Positions 45,589 through 57,144 of a stretch of 64,000 bases of DNA are shown here, piece by piece (within the stretch, counting starts at the first letter, position 1; each line of letters begins with the position of its first letter). Origin of the DNA: Bos javanicus (Eukaryota > Chordata > Mammalia > Artiodactyla > Bovidae); the NCBI RefSeq assembly GCF_032452875.1, contig NC_083882.1, positions 59,907,614 to 59,971,613 on the forward strand. Reading direction: 5' to 3'. Both the position numbers and the translations under genes were made by a program. The notes under the pieces were generated by a model that searched no databases, was not told the DNA's origin, and saw only the letters and a program-made list of their open reading frames with translations.

Positions 45589-46052
45589 GATGTCATGTCT
45601 GGATATGATGTTATATGGAGTCACATCTGGATGTGAGAGTTGGAGTATAAAGAAAGCTGAACACCAAGGAACTGATGCTTTTGAACTGTGATGCTGGAGA
45701 AGACTCTTGAGAGTCCCTTGGACTGCAAGGAAATCCAACCAGTCAGTGCTAAAGGAGTTTAGTCCGGGACATTCATTGGAAGGACTGGTGCTGAAGCTGA
45801 AACTCCAATACTTTGGCCACCTGATGTGAAGAACTGACTCATTTGAAAAGACCCTGATGCTGGGTAGTATCGAAGGTGGGAGGAGAAGGGGACGACAGAG
45901 GATGAGATGGTTGGGTGTCATCACCGACTTGATGGCCATGAGTTTGAGCAAGCTCCGGGAATTGGTGATGGACAGGGAAGCCTGGCATGCTGCAGTCCAT
46001 GAGATCACAAAGAGTCAGACACGACTGAGCAACTGAACTGAACTAAGCTGAT
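45589..46052 (+). mobile_element. BovB 3' fragment with 11-bp TSD
   Basis: ggttcatgttg flanks it at 45,578-45,588 and 46,053-46,063. The body from about 45,615 matches the last ~430 bases of BovB and ends actgaactgaacta. The first ~25 bases (45,589-45,614) are not clear BovB and may be scrambled 5' junction sequence. Confidence 0.93.
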
Positions 46053-46139
46053 GGTTCATGTTGTTGATCGATAGTTTATTCCTAAAGTGTGAATCTATAC
46101 TACTAAAAGCATATTTATGTATTCTATACTAGACAATGT

Positions 46140-47345
46140 GGAATGACACTTGGGGTCCTTTATTTTTTGAAGAAATATTCTGAGTACATAAGATATGCCA
46201 GATGTTGAGCATATCGCCATTGGATTAAATGGTGAATTAAAATATATATCATCTCTATCTTCATAGAGCTAGGGGCTAGTAAAGGACATAGGCATAGGAA
46301 AAATTTATTTTGAAGGATTAGGTAAATTAAAACTCAGTCAAGCACTGTATGGAAAGTTACATGATGCTTTAAGAGTATGCAGTAGAGTCATTTGACCTAA
46401 TTAAGAAAGTAAGTGAAAGCGTTCTCAACAAAGGACAAGGAGATTAAGAAGGATTCAACTGTTAGTTTAAGAAAGAAGAGAAAAAATTCTTAAGAGATGA
46501 GCTTTAGAAAATTCCCTGGTAGTCCAGTGGTTAGGACTCTATGCTTTGACTCCCCAGGGCCTGGATTGATCCCTGGTTGGGGAACTAAGATCCCACAGGC
46601 TTCGCAGCATGGCCAACAAAAAAAGACAAGCTTTAAAATTCCTTCTTTGGTATTTTCATCTGTACTAAAAAATACACATGACTGGAAGTATGATAACTTT
46701 TAAAGTGGTAAAAAGATTCCCATCTGAAGAGTTTCATTTCATTATACTTTCAATAAATATTTTCTAGTTGTAGCAAGAAGTCATCTGGATAGTTGGAATG
46801 TGGTAATGACCAAGAAAGACAAAATTCCTCACCTTGAAGAGCTTTACATCTGATCACCCAAGGCAAGTTAACCAATAAAGAAATAATTTCATATATTAAT
46901 TAAACTCTGTATAGAAAATAAACCTAGGTAAGGGCTAGAGAGTGAATGTGACAGGAGGTAATTTGTTAGAGATTCATGAGAGAATATTAGTGTAAGGAGC
47001 AAGGAGGGTAAACAAGGTTTGAGTAATAATTGTAAGGTGCCTGCACCTTATATTTTTAAAGACCAGCGCACTTAGAACTTGGTGTGAATATAGAGAGAAT
47101 GAATGTACAAGAGCATGCTAGACAATGAGAATTTTGTACAAGACCTTGGCTGTGGTAGAGAGTTTGGGGTTTATTTAAAGCAAAGAATTTGGAAGGATTT
47201 ATGCAAGAAAAAAGAGTTAGTAGATCATAGTAGTAATTTGGTTATTTGGCAACATCAATGGCAGAGAAGAAGTGGTGAAATTTGGGATGTATTAAAGTTA
47301 GAAACTTACTGTTGTATTGGACTTTCAAGGTCAGGAATATAAAGG
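46140..47345 (+). mobile_element. Old mammalian-wide repeat pieces, family unassigned
   Basis: Two blocks (about 46,140-46,330 and 46,735-46,900) share the pattern of an old repeat (a '..tatgccagatgttgagcat..', '..gagctaggggctagt..' style, and '..caataaatattttctag..'). The text to 47,345 (ggtagagagtttggggttta, aatttgggatgtattaaag) continues in the same style. A CHR SINE splits it. Name not certain. Confidence 0.4.
46509..46626 (+). mobile_element. CHR-type SINE
   Basis: Head attccctggtagtccagtgg, gcctggattgatccctgg, ggggaactaagatcccac, gcatggcc and an A-run. Near-matching agctttagaaaatt and agctttaaaatt words on the two sides suggest a target-site duplication. Confidence 0.9.
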
Positions 47346-47903
47346 AATCAAGCAGAAGTCCTGGGTTTTTAGCATGATCCACTGGATGCTGGTCATCATG
47401 ATCATCATGATGCTCAAGGTTATCATGATCATCAAGGTTATACTGTATTTAATTATCAATAAATCCTCATATGTCTTTTCCCTTAATACTTGACCATTCA
47501 TCCATATATTCTTTTATTCCAATATTGACTACTTATTTTGTACCTTCTAAGAAGCACTATCCTTTGGGCACACAGATATGAAAAAGACAGATGAGGTCTC
47601 TGCCCTACTGAAAATTCTATTCTAATTAGGAACAGATAGAGCAGAAAAAAACAAAAAATGCTACAGATTATGATAAGTGAAGTAGAAAAAATATCTCCTG
47701 GGATACAGAGTATATCATGGTACCTAAGTGAACTTGTATGGTCAGGGAAAAATTCTTACGTGGTACCTAAGCCAACATCTATGGAATATAAAGCAGTTTG
47801 GCATATAGAGAAACTGGGAAGGTTTTGAACAGAGAGTCTCTTCTTTGGTTGTAGGTACTCTAGAGCCAGTACTGTGCTGTGGCATAAATTGAATGGGGCC
47901 TCT
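47346..47903. other. Spacer with a short ATC/ATG-rich patch
   Basis: A catcatgatcatcatgatg patch with a partial repeat lies at 47,391-47,438. 47,480-47,650 resembles an old interspersed repeat (gaagcactatcctttgggc, gaggtctctgccctactg) but was not assigned. Confidence 0.4.
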
Positions 47904-47915
47904 ATGGGATTGAAT

Positions 47916-48037
47916 CACCGACTTGATGGACATGAGTTTGAGTAAGCTCTGGAAGTTGGTGATGGACAGGGAAGCCTAGTGTGCTGCAGTCCATGGGGTT
48001 GCAAATTGTCTCATGACTGAGAGACTGAACTAGACTG
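47916..48037 (+). mobile_element. BovB 3' end, ~120 bases, with TSD
   Basis: Only the extreme 3' end of BovB is present (gacttgatggacatgagttt through gagactgaactagactg). atgggattgaat (47,904-47,915) and atggggttgaat (48,038-48,049) flank it with one mismatch. Confidence 0.9.
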
Positions 48038-48049
48038 ATGGGGTTGAAT

Positions 48050-48945
48050 AACCCATAGAGTGTTAGCTCAGCTCAGGCTGGGGCTCACTGCAAAGCTGTC
48101 ACAGGAAATTGGTAGCTGCTAGGGCAGAGCTCTCATGGGCAAGTCCCATTTGTCTCCCACAGCTGATCACTCTCTCCACCCTCCACCACTCCCACCTTGT
48201 TGTGGAGCTGCTCTGCAGGGCAGCCAGGGTTTTTGTGATCTCTCTGCATTTACAGGGGTGAAGTGTGGTGGAGCAGGGTGTGTCTGAAATCTGAATAGCT
48301 TCTTAGGCACTCTTGAATAAGCATCAACAATAGATAGTGCCACCCAACCCAGGCTCTGCCCTGGGACCAGGATACATCTGCTTCCAGTGGTCTAGCTTTT
48401 CCCTAGTCATGGCCGCTCAGATCCAGTGCCCTGCTGTGGTGTGGAGTGAGCAGGGCTGGAGTGTCCACTTGGACTAGAGCAGCGAAGCAGTCTCCTGAAA
48501 CCAGGCATCTGCTAAAGAGTAGACCTCTCTCTGTCCTACCTTGAGGGCTAGCCAACAAGTGTGCTCCTCGCTAATGAAGTCCAGCCTGCCCTAGCCCTGC
48601 TGTTTGCCCCAGCTGTCCTCCAACCAGCCAAAGGAGCTTGTCTCCTCAGCATAGGACCCCAGGACTGGAACACCCAATCTGTGGCTCGACCTGTTCACTC
48701 CCCAAGGTATGTGTCTGCCTGTAAAATTTCCGATTTTATGAGATTTTTCCCAGGGGTACAGATCTTGACCTGATCACATTTCTTCCCTTCCTACCTGATA
48801 ATGTGTGTGTCTTTCTTACACCCTGAGTTGCATAGGAGTTTTCCTGCCAGTTTCCAGTTAGTTTTAGTGAGAATTGTTCCACATAGAGTAGTATGTGGTT
48901 ATCTTATTTCACCATCTTGATCTTCTCCTCCTAGAATTTTTCATT
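48050..48945 (-). mobile_element. Old L1 5' UTR, antisense
   Basis: GC-rich relative to its surroundings. On the minus strand it reads as an L1 start: ggagaagatcaagatggtga near 48,935, then the gtggaacaattctcactaaa and ctggaaactggcaggaaaac blocks, continuing into a GC-rich promoter-type region. The plus-strand 70-codon frame at 48,561-48,773 is a by-product. Confidence 0.6.
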
Positions 48946-49795
48946 TATTTGTTCCCAACCAAATCTATCCTTTCTTACAAGTTTGAAACTATGCAGATTA
49001 TTTTTTCTTCCAAATACAAATTACTGCTACCTTGTAAATGATTATTTACATTATGTATTCCTTTTACCATGTTAACTTATTCCATGTTCACTGATACTGT
49101 TGAGCAGCAGTCACGACAAACTCATGCTTAAGTTCATTATGTCAGTTCTTTTCAGAATACCTGAGTAATACATAAAGAAAATGACCTTAGGTAATATATA
49201 TTTTGAGAACTTTATAGCAAATATTTTCCTCTTATCTCATACACTAATGATGATAGAATGGCATAAAACTTAGGTATAATGAAAAATTTCCTCAAAGCTA
49301 TTTAGATTCTTTTTTACCCTTTGGATATTTTTGTAAAACAAGTCAGAAGATTCTTTCAGTGGCCAAAGATGTCTTATTTTTCCCAGTGGCTAATTTGAAA
49401 TAATTGGAGGAGTAAAATTAACAACAGGAATATTGGATTATAACTCACAGAATAAAAAAAAAAAATTCCATGGTTTTGTGCTGATATAAATAAATAATTG
49501 ACTAAATATAATTGGGGGTAAGAGACAGCTATCTTAAAAATGAAATCCAATTAAAAAATGTAGGTGGAATGAGGGAAATGGAAAATCTAATTAGAACTTT
49601 ACAGTAATAATTGTCAATCAAGATCTACCAAAGGAATATAAAATTAGGAAATGTAAGTGTGAGGAGAGATAGGATATTTGTATAGACTCAAAGTATCTCC
49701 CTCAGGATATCCATTAATTATAAAAGGAAAAGAATCATTTTATAGTAGAGAAACCTGACAGACAGCACCATAATGAAGTGATCAGTGTTACCGTC
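48946..49795. other. AT-rich spacer, nothing recognised
   Basis: Includes an A-rich run at 49,454-49,465. No gene or repeat assigned. Confidence 0.45.
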
Positions 49796-50140
49796 ACTAG
49801 TAAAATGACATATTGACAATTTGTGGCCCTTGCTATGTATTGGGAAAAAAATAATCACTTTGTGTTACCTTTCCAAAACTGTGTAACTTCAGTCCAGTAA
49901 CGAGAAACTATCAAGCAAGTCCTCAGATTGAGAGACAGTCCTCAGAATAACTGAGCAAACCCTCAAAGTTGTCAGAATCATGAAAGACAAGGAAAGAATG
50001 AGGAATTGTCACAGATTTGAGGAGACTAAGGAGACAAGTACATTTAATGTGTAATCTAGTGATATGTCCTAAAACAGTATCAGTGGACATATTCGTGGAA
50101 TCTGAATAAAAAGTACAATTGAGTTTTAAAATAGCGAAAA
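49796..50140 (+). mobile_element. Old L1 3' UTR fragment
   Basis: gagaaactatcaagcaagtc, accctcaaagttgtcagaat, gatttgaggagactaagga and gtggacatattcgtggaatctgaata occur in the order of an old L1M 3' end. Confidence 0.5.
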
Positions 50141-50548
50141 GGAAAAAGACCTTTTAAGTCAACAAAGAAAAGACCTTTTAAATAAGCCACTCCCTCTTTG
50201 ATCCCTTGGGCCTAACAATGGTGATAGTTTGGATGTTATTATTCTAGGGTGCTGCATGTAAAACATTTTCTATATTAACATCTCCTTGAATTATTCTAAT
50301 TCAATACTTATTTCCTACTGGGACCCTGACTGGGGTGATATTAGATAATTAGAAATAAGAGATAATATAACAAAAGCAGACAATCAGTTTAGGAGGTGAA
50401 ATACTTAACTGAGAATACCTTTAAGTGAGAAAAGTGTAAATAAGAAGAGAGGATATTAATTAACAATTTATTCAAAAAGACTTTCCGTAAGTGATAGACT
50501 TGAGTTCTAAAAGTCTCCCAGTTTGCACAAATGGATAAAAATCTAGAC

Positions 50549-50604
50549 TGATGGTGGATGGATAGACAGATAGGTAGGTAGGTAGAAAGACAGACAGACA
50601 GATA
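50549..50604. repeat. GATA/GACA/GGTA tetranucleotide repeat
   Basis: ggatggatagacagataggt, then (ggta)n and (gaca)n. Compound and imperfect, so it may be length-variable. Confidence 0.9.
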
Positions 50605-50699
50605 TATTTGTTATATAACAAACTATAAAAGCTAATTAGAGAAGTAGTACTGCTCAAAATTGAAAAGTGACATAGCAAATGGTTAACTTCGTGGTGTGT

Positions 50700-51755
50700 C
50701 TGATACAAATCTATCAAAAATAACAAAAAAATTATAGATCACACAGAAAATTTTGTAGAAAAGATATTATAAAAAAATTATGATCATAATTTTAAAAATT
50801 TAGAGGAAATGAGCATATTTCTGCTAGAATAAAACCTGCTAAAACTGACATAAGAAGATAGAGAATATCTGAATCTTACTATTATCAGCTAAAGAAATTG
50901 AATCTGTAATTTAAAATCTTCCCAAAAATAAAATTCCAAACTTAGATTTGCCATTATAGAAAGCAATTGTATATAAAACTTTTCTGAAAATAAAAAAATT
51001 GAGAGCAATTTCATGAGGCCATCATAATATTTATACTAAACCTGACAAAAATATTGCAAGAAAAGATAACCTAGTCCCTCCCAAACTCAAAAGCATAAAA
51101 AAATTCTAAACAAAATACTTGAGAATTCCAATGAAATATATTTTTTAAAGTTTGGAGACATATGGTATTATGATAAAGATGGATTGATCCGTGAATGCAA
51201 GATTGATTTAATGTTTGAAAATGAATATAAGGAATGACATATTAATAGAACAAAGGACAATGATAATTTCAAATGATTCAAAAGAAACACTCAAGCAAAA
51301 ATATCATAAATTCACACTTTAAAAATAGAAAACTAAAAATAAAAGGAATTTCTCCATCTAATACTGAGTATCTTTCAACAAGTATCTTACTTAATGAAAT
51401 GATGCTGAAAATTCATCCCCTAAATTCAGACAGGAGAGAGGAGATGCCGATTGTTATCATTCATATTGCACATTGTACTGCATAACCATGCCAGTGAAAT
51501 AAGGCAAGAAAATAAATAAATGTATGCAGGTTGGAAAGGAATTAATTAGACTATTCATTCACAGAAATGATTCTATACACTAAAATGTCCCCAAAGAATC
51601 TGTAGATAATCAAGTAAAATTATAAATAATTTTTATCAAAGATACAACTTGGGTTGAGGTTACATAGTTCTGTTCATTCTGTGGTCATTTATTGAACTAT
51701 ATACTTAACGATTTATTTTTTGTCTACATGTTATATTTAATTAAAAAGTGTTAGA
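50700..51755 (+). mobile_element. Ancient L1 (L1M-type) ORF2 and 3' end, sense
   Basis: Old L1 ORF2 blocks appear in order: cataagaagatagagaatat, aaagaaattgaatctgtaat, atttcatgaggccatcataat, gacaaaaatattgcaagaaaag, cttaatgaaatgatgctgaaa. A 3' end block near 51,690 (actatatacttaacgattt) follows. Stops occur throughout. The RT core is partly deleted. Confidence 0.65.
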
Positions 51756-51811
51756 AGAAAATGTTGAGAAATATGGCTACAACCTTGAAATAAATGCCTT
51801 CCTAGGGAAAC

Positions 51812-52178
51812 GCATATATATGGAATTTAGAAAGATGGTAACAATAACCCTGTGTACGAGACAGCAAAAGAGACACTGATGTATAGAACAGTCTTATGGA
51901 CTCTATGGGAGAGGGAGAGGGTGGGAAGATTTGGGAGAATGGCATTGAAACATGTAAAATATCATTTATGAAACGAGATGCCAGTCCAGGTTCGATGCAC
52001 GATACTGGATGCTTGGGGCTAGTGCACTGGGACGACCCAGAGGGATGGTATGGGGAGGGAGGAGGGAGGAGTGTTCAGGATGGGGAATACATGTATACCT
52101 GTGGCGGATTCATTTGATATTTGGCAAAACTAATACAATTATGTAAAGTTTAAAAATAAAATAAAATTTTTTTAAAAA
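51812..52178 (+). mobile_element. Young ruminant L1 3' UTR, strongly 5' truncated
   Basis: Nearly identical to 13,590-13,956 of the twin-primed L1: catatatatggaatttagaa, gatactggatgcttggggct, a G/A-rich ggagggaggagggaggag block, ggcaaaactaatacaat and an A-rich tail. Only ~370 bases are present. Clear target-site repeats were not found. Confidence 0.93.
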
Positions 52179-52259
52179 AGAAAGATAATTTTGTTTCACC
52201 AATCTGAAATCTTCTACAGTATGAAAAATAGAAAGACAAGTCGTATACGGGGAAAATAC

Positions 52260-53285
52260 ATGCCAAAATAAAATAAAACATAGCATAGCTATCTAGGTTA
52301 TAGAAAAAAATCCCTTAAATAAAATTTTAAAAAGAAAGGTCAGAGAAATATCTAAATATTCCAAAAACCTATAATCAAGCAACTCATAGGAGAACTGGCT
52401 AAAAAAACATATGGAAATAATTTCAACTTCAGTATTATTTAGAAAAATGCAATGTAAAACAAAACATTTAAAAAATGATTACCATAATCAAATTATGGGT
52501 AATATATGGGGAAATAGATGTAAGTATGTACAGCCCATTTGGGAGGCAAATATGATGCCTGTTCATAATAAAAATGAGCATTTTGTTAGACCCAGTAATT
52601 GCATTTGTGTCCCTCACTTGTAAGATTATATATATGATAAGGCTTTATACATATGTATACATTATACATTATACATATGATATGGCTCACAATGAGTCTC
52701 ATACATGGATTTTCACTAATGCGAAAATTTATAAACAATCTAAATTCATCGATTCTTGAGTAGTGATACAAACTCTGGTATATTGTGTGTCTCCAAAAAT
52801 ATGGTAGATATTATGTGTAGTGATATAAAAAGATCCTAAGTCATCCTAGGAAGTAAAAATAGTAAGTTACAGAGCAATATACCTAGTACGATTCTATTTG
52901 TCTATTAAATAAAATAAGCTATCAGTATACTATATCATATATGCATTTTACTTTTTGCCATAAGAAGTGACATGTGGGATCTTAGTTCCGACCAGGGATC
53001 CAAACTGTGCCCTGCATTTGAAGCTCAGAGTCTTAACCACTGGACTGCCAGGGAAGTCCAGACTGTATGCACGTTTATGTGTTTGTTTGGTTTTTGTAAA
53101 AGTAAAGGAAAAGGTCTAGAGAAATACACAACGAAACAATTATAGTGGCAGTTGGGGGGAAGGAATTAAGATAAAAAAATTCAAGACCTATGCTTTTTTC
53201 CTATTGCTGAAATTTGTTTTAATTTTTTACATAAAGAATTTATTCCTGCATTACTTGAATAATTAAAAGAGAGGAATATATGAAT
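52260..53285 (+). mobile_element. Old L1/HAL1 3' part, sense, split by a CHR SINE
   Basis: Blocks in the order of old L1 3' sequence: ctataatcaagcaactc, gatgcctgttcataataaaaa, aatttataaacaatctaaat, gtgatataaaaagatcctaag, cagagcaatatacctagta, and a final poly-T/A-rich area near 53,215. Highly diverged. Confidence 0.5.
52965..53062 (-). mobile_element. CHR-type SINE
   Basis: Reverse orientation: gtgacatgtgggatcttag, ccgaccagggatccaaactg, ttaaccactggactgccagg, gaagtcc. A ~100-base copy. Confidence 0.9.
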
Positions 53286-55124
53286 AACAATAAAAAACCC
53301 AATACAAAGATGACTCATTTTTTATTATTAATATAATGTGCATGTGTTATATAATATTGCTTTTTTAGTGGTATATTGAAGGGGTTGGCATTTGTACAAA
53401 TACTTAGTCATATAATAATAAAAGAGATTCAAAGTTGATAGATAACATTCCTACTTGTAATGACTGCGAGGCAAAGTCCTAATGACATTACACAGGAAAT
53501 GCCAAGAAAGATATCTGGGTATAGATAGAACACCAATAGTGAATACAGATGAAATCTACGTTTCTATGGTCCTTCCTGTGTTTTTCAATTCCTCTTAATC
53601 ACTCTTCTCTCTCTTAGGGAGACATTAAAAAATGGAAGTAGTTTCTTGCTACCAAGAGACTACTTTAAAAAGTATGCTAGAATGCTAAATATGGATTTTC
53701 ATGAGTATCTAAAGAATTCTCAAAGCCAAGGCACAGTTGTCTGAGCATACAATATATGTAGTTTAATTACATTAAGTGAGATTTTGAAGCATCTGATGTC
53801 TGTTTACTAGTAAACATTTAATTAAGTATTTGAACATACAGTGTTAAATAAAATGTTTTTAAAAGGCCATTAGGACTCTGCAGTTCTAACTTCAGTCCTA
53901 ACACACTCACAGAAGAGCGATACAATCTCTTCCTACAATCAGGGACGATAGAGCCCATTTGCTCTGTTCTCCCTTTATTCCCTTGATTCCTTGACTGTTG
54001 TCTGCTGTTTTCTTACCACCTCTCCATCAATGCTGATGCATTATTCATCAAACCCTGCGTTTGAGGAAGGTTGCATCTTGTAATCAGAGCAGTGGGTCCT
54101 AAGTTTTTCACTCAGAGGCCACTGTGCACATATACATTTAAAAATCATTTGTCCCCCTAGTAAAAGTAAAAAGTGGGCCTCATTAAATTTTTTCACTTGG
54201 GGCATTGTCTAGCTCCTGGAAGTTACAAGACTGACTTTTATCTGGTGATTAAATATGAATCAAGCATTGCAGCTTTAGTAGATTCTGTGTAAACATTGCA
54301 GACACAGAAACCCTTTTATCCTGTGCTCTGCTGTTTTTAGGAGAGAGTGTATGAGGGGAGACACATGGGAATAGGCCTCACAAGTGCAGAGTATTTGCAT
54401 ACAGTTATGGTGACCTCTCTCGGGACAAAGCTGCAAAGTTGGTGTCTGCAGCCTCTCCTGTTGGACACCCTATTACATTCCAGCACCCTTGAGGGCCTGT
54501 GTAGCCTTCCTGTTTCTTTCCCAGTTCATACAATGGCACTTGGGCCTTTCCAGTGTGGTCCTCCTGGAGCCCAGTCTCCAAAACAGCCATCATTATGCAG
54601 ACTTTCCAGATCCTGCTCTCCTTACTGAATATCAAAATTTACTATTGCTCATTTCTTTTCCCTCAAGATTTTCTTATGTGACTACAGTTTAGCTGGGGAT
54701 GGAGGGAAATCAAATTTTGGTCTTAGAAGCTAATAAATGACTTAACCAGTTCTCTCTTTCAAATAGCACTGGTACTGAAAAGAAGTTTTTTAATGTACTT
54801 AGATAGCATGAAATATTGCATTGCAAGCATCTAGCATATCATGTCTGTCAAATAATAAGGTAGCTAACGTTACTGTTGTTCTTCTGTCATAAACAGCACT
54901 GGGCCAACACATTGGGAACAGGTCTCATTTTGAGATTTGGCTTCTTTATCTGCAGTGCTTATTAACTCTGATTCATATTTGTTTTCTAAATGTCGAGTCA
55001 GTGTCTAGTTACATTATGACCCTACATCCTCAACAACAGCAAAGTATAATATTCTCACTGTGTTTATCCAGATTCCAGAAGGACTTAAATATTGTTTTCC
55101 TCTAATAGTAATGGCAATGATGAT
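53286..55124. other. Single-copy region, nothing recognised
   Basis: Overlapping frames on opposite strands near 54,350-54,690 (93 and 76 codons) show no domain resemblance. No splice-flanked exon could be supported. Confidence 0.45.
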
Positions 55125-55335
55125 TAATATTCATTGATATCATATGCTATATGTTAAGCCTTTTCAATAGATTATCCTGTTTTATCCTTACAACAATTCT
55201 ATGAGGTAACTATTATTGTTGCAGTTTTATAGATAGGAATCCACAGGTCAGAGAAGTTAACTAATCTGTCCAAGGTCATAGGCTACTAAGTAACAGAATC
55301 AGAATAAAAATCCCAGCTCTGAATGTTTACAATAC
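55125..55335 (-). mobile_element. MIR SINE (antisense)
   Basis: Antisense MIR: ttatccttacaacaattcta, tgaggtaactattattgttg, tcagagaagttaactaatct, gtccaaggtcataggctac, agtaacagaatcagaataaa. Well ordered and nearly complete in its core. Confidence 0.8.
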
Positions 55336-55796
55336 TTTGCTTCTACGATTCCTCGAGTGTTCTCTTCCTCCCACTCCACACACTGTCTGCCCTAGCTTGT
55401 TGCTAAGTTATGTCAGGCAGAAGACACCTCTTCGTCTCATGAAATGGAAAATCACCACCTTTGCAGCTTATCTCCTTTTACCATAATGACTACTTCCTCA
55501 TCTTCCTTTTCAAAAGTCATTAACCACCAAGATATTTTAAAGGGGCAGAGCAAAAGCACTCATTCAATGAAGGAGCTTCTGAAAATGCCTGGCACTCTTC
55601 TAGGTAATGCAGGTATAGTAAAACACACAAAATATCTGGCTTCCTGGTGTCTATACCGGGAAATAAGCAAGTTAATGATCAAGGTACTGTTGGAATGGTC
55701 CAGGTTTCAAGAACAATAAAGCAGAGTGATAAAAGCAAGTGATTTACAGATAGCTGCTCTATTTTTTAATTTCTTTTTTTTTGCCTGTGGGAGTAG
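55336..55796. other. Unassigned spacer
   Basis: A 91-codon frame (55,444-55,719) without recognised domain. No repeat assigned apart from a T-run before the SINE. Confidence 0.4.
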
Positions 55797-55998
55797 ACTT
55801 CCCAGGTGGCACAGTGGTAAAGAATCCAGCTGCCAATGCAGGAGATACAAGAGACACAGGTTCGATTCCTGGGTCAGGAAGATTCCCTGGAGTAGGAAAT
55901 GGCAATCCACTCTGCTATCCTTTCCTGGAAAATTCCATGGACAGAGGAGCCTTGTGGGCTACAGTCCAGGCGATCACAAAGACTCAGACACGTCTGAG
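55797..55998 (+). mobile_element. Bov-tA SINE
   Basis: Head acttcccaggtggcacagtg, ggttcgattcctgggtc, body gacagaggagccttgtgggc, and end cagacacgtctgagc. It directly abuts a minus-strand BovA2. Confidence 0.94.
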
Positions 55999-56236
55999 CT
56001 GCTGCTAAGTCGCTTCAGTCATGTCCGACTCTGTGCGACCCCATAGATGGCAGCCCACCAGGCTCCCCCGTCCCTGGGATTCTCCAGGCAAGAACACTGG
56101 AGTGGGTTGCCGTGTCCTTCTCCAATGCATGAAAGTGAAAAGTGAAAGTGAAGTCGCTCAGTCATGTCCGACTCTTAGCGACCCCATGGACTGCAGCCTA
56201 TCAGGCTCCTCCATCCATGGGATTTTCCAGGCAAGA
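55999..56236 (-). mobile_element. BovA2 SINE (partial)
   Basis: Reverse orientation dimer: tgctgctaagtcgcttcag.. caatgcatgaaagtgaaaag.. agtcgctcagtcatgtccga, ending within the first monomer at ttttccaggcaagag. Together with the Bov-tA to its left it makes an inverted pair. Confidence 0.94.
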
Positions 56237-56560
56237 GGCAAATACACAGTCACTTTTCAATGTTGTGTTAGTTTCTGCTGTACAACAACATGAATTAGCT
56301 ATATGTATACATACATCCCTTCTCTCTGAGCCTTCCTCCCACCATCCCCATCCCTTGCATCTAGGTCATCGTAGAACACTGATGTGAACTCCCTGTACCA
56401 TGCAGCCGCTTCCCACTAGCTATTTATTTTACACATGGTAGTGTATACGTGTCAGCCTATTTGAAGGGCAGGAATAGAGACACAGACATAGAGAATGGAC
56501 TTGTGGACACAGTTGGGGAAGGAGAGGGTGGAACGAATTGAGAAAATACTCTAGATTGTA
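56237..56560 (-). mobile_element. Older ruminant/cetartiodactyl L1 3' UTR with internal inversion
   Basis: 56,237-56,450 is L1 3' UTR on the minus strand (gtttctgctgtacaacaaca, ctaggtcatcgtagaacact, cccactagctatttatttta on plus). 56,453-56,560 is the immediately upstream 3' UTR portion on the plus strand (gggcaggaatagagacacag, ggaaggagagggtggaacg). The switch at ~56,450 fits a minus-strand insertion with a 5' inversion. Confidence 0.65.
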
Positions 56561-56699
56561 CAAAAGACTGGCAGCAACACACAGGACTAGCAGAAAGGGG
56601 TCTTGTGAGTGGACTATGCTCTTTCCACACACTGGAGCACTAATCAGCAGCAAAAGTAACAGGGGTATCTGTGAATACTGATATGGAATGATTGCTGGA

Positions 56700-56885
56700 G
56701 TAGCTTGTTATTTAATATTATAAGATATAATATATATACAATTATATATAAGATTATATATAATTAATATATATGATTATATATAAGATATAATATATTT
56801 TTTGCATAAGAGGGAATATGGATATATTTGTATATATATATCAGTTGATATGTATATATGTATATAAAAGATATATATGTGTAAA
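56700..56885. repeat. (TA)-rich low-complexity tract
   Basis: Repeated tatataagatataatatata-type text and short near-palindromes extend over ~180 bases. Confidence 0.9.
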
Positions 56886-57144
56886 CAAAAACATATGTTT
56901 GCCTTTTTAAAAGACACAGGGGCTGGATAAAACAGAAAACTAATGAAAATAGTCACTTGTAGTAGAGAAAGGAAAAGAGCAGGATAGAAAGAAATGAAAG
57001 TGAAATTTTTTGAATAAAAATCTTGGTACATAAATTTGACTGCAGAAGAAAAATGTTTTCCAAAATTTGAAAAAAGTTATTGATTCGAAGAATAGTGAAA
57101 AAGATTGAAAATAAAAGTCAGTGATATTTTTTATGAAAATCGAA

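Noticed and set aside
48561..48773. GC-rich open frame as a possible exon
   Set aside because: The GC-rich text is better explained as an antisense L1 5' UTR.
50549..50604. CRISPR-like repeat
   Set aside because: Tetranucleotide microsatellite; no spaced identical repeats, and the genome is a mammal's.
54347..54692. Overlapping 93- and 76-codon frames on opposite strands
   Set aside because: No domain resemblance; overlapping opposite-strand frames of this size occur by chance.
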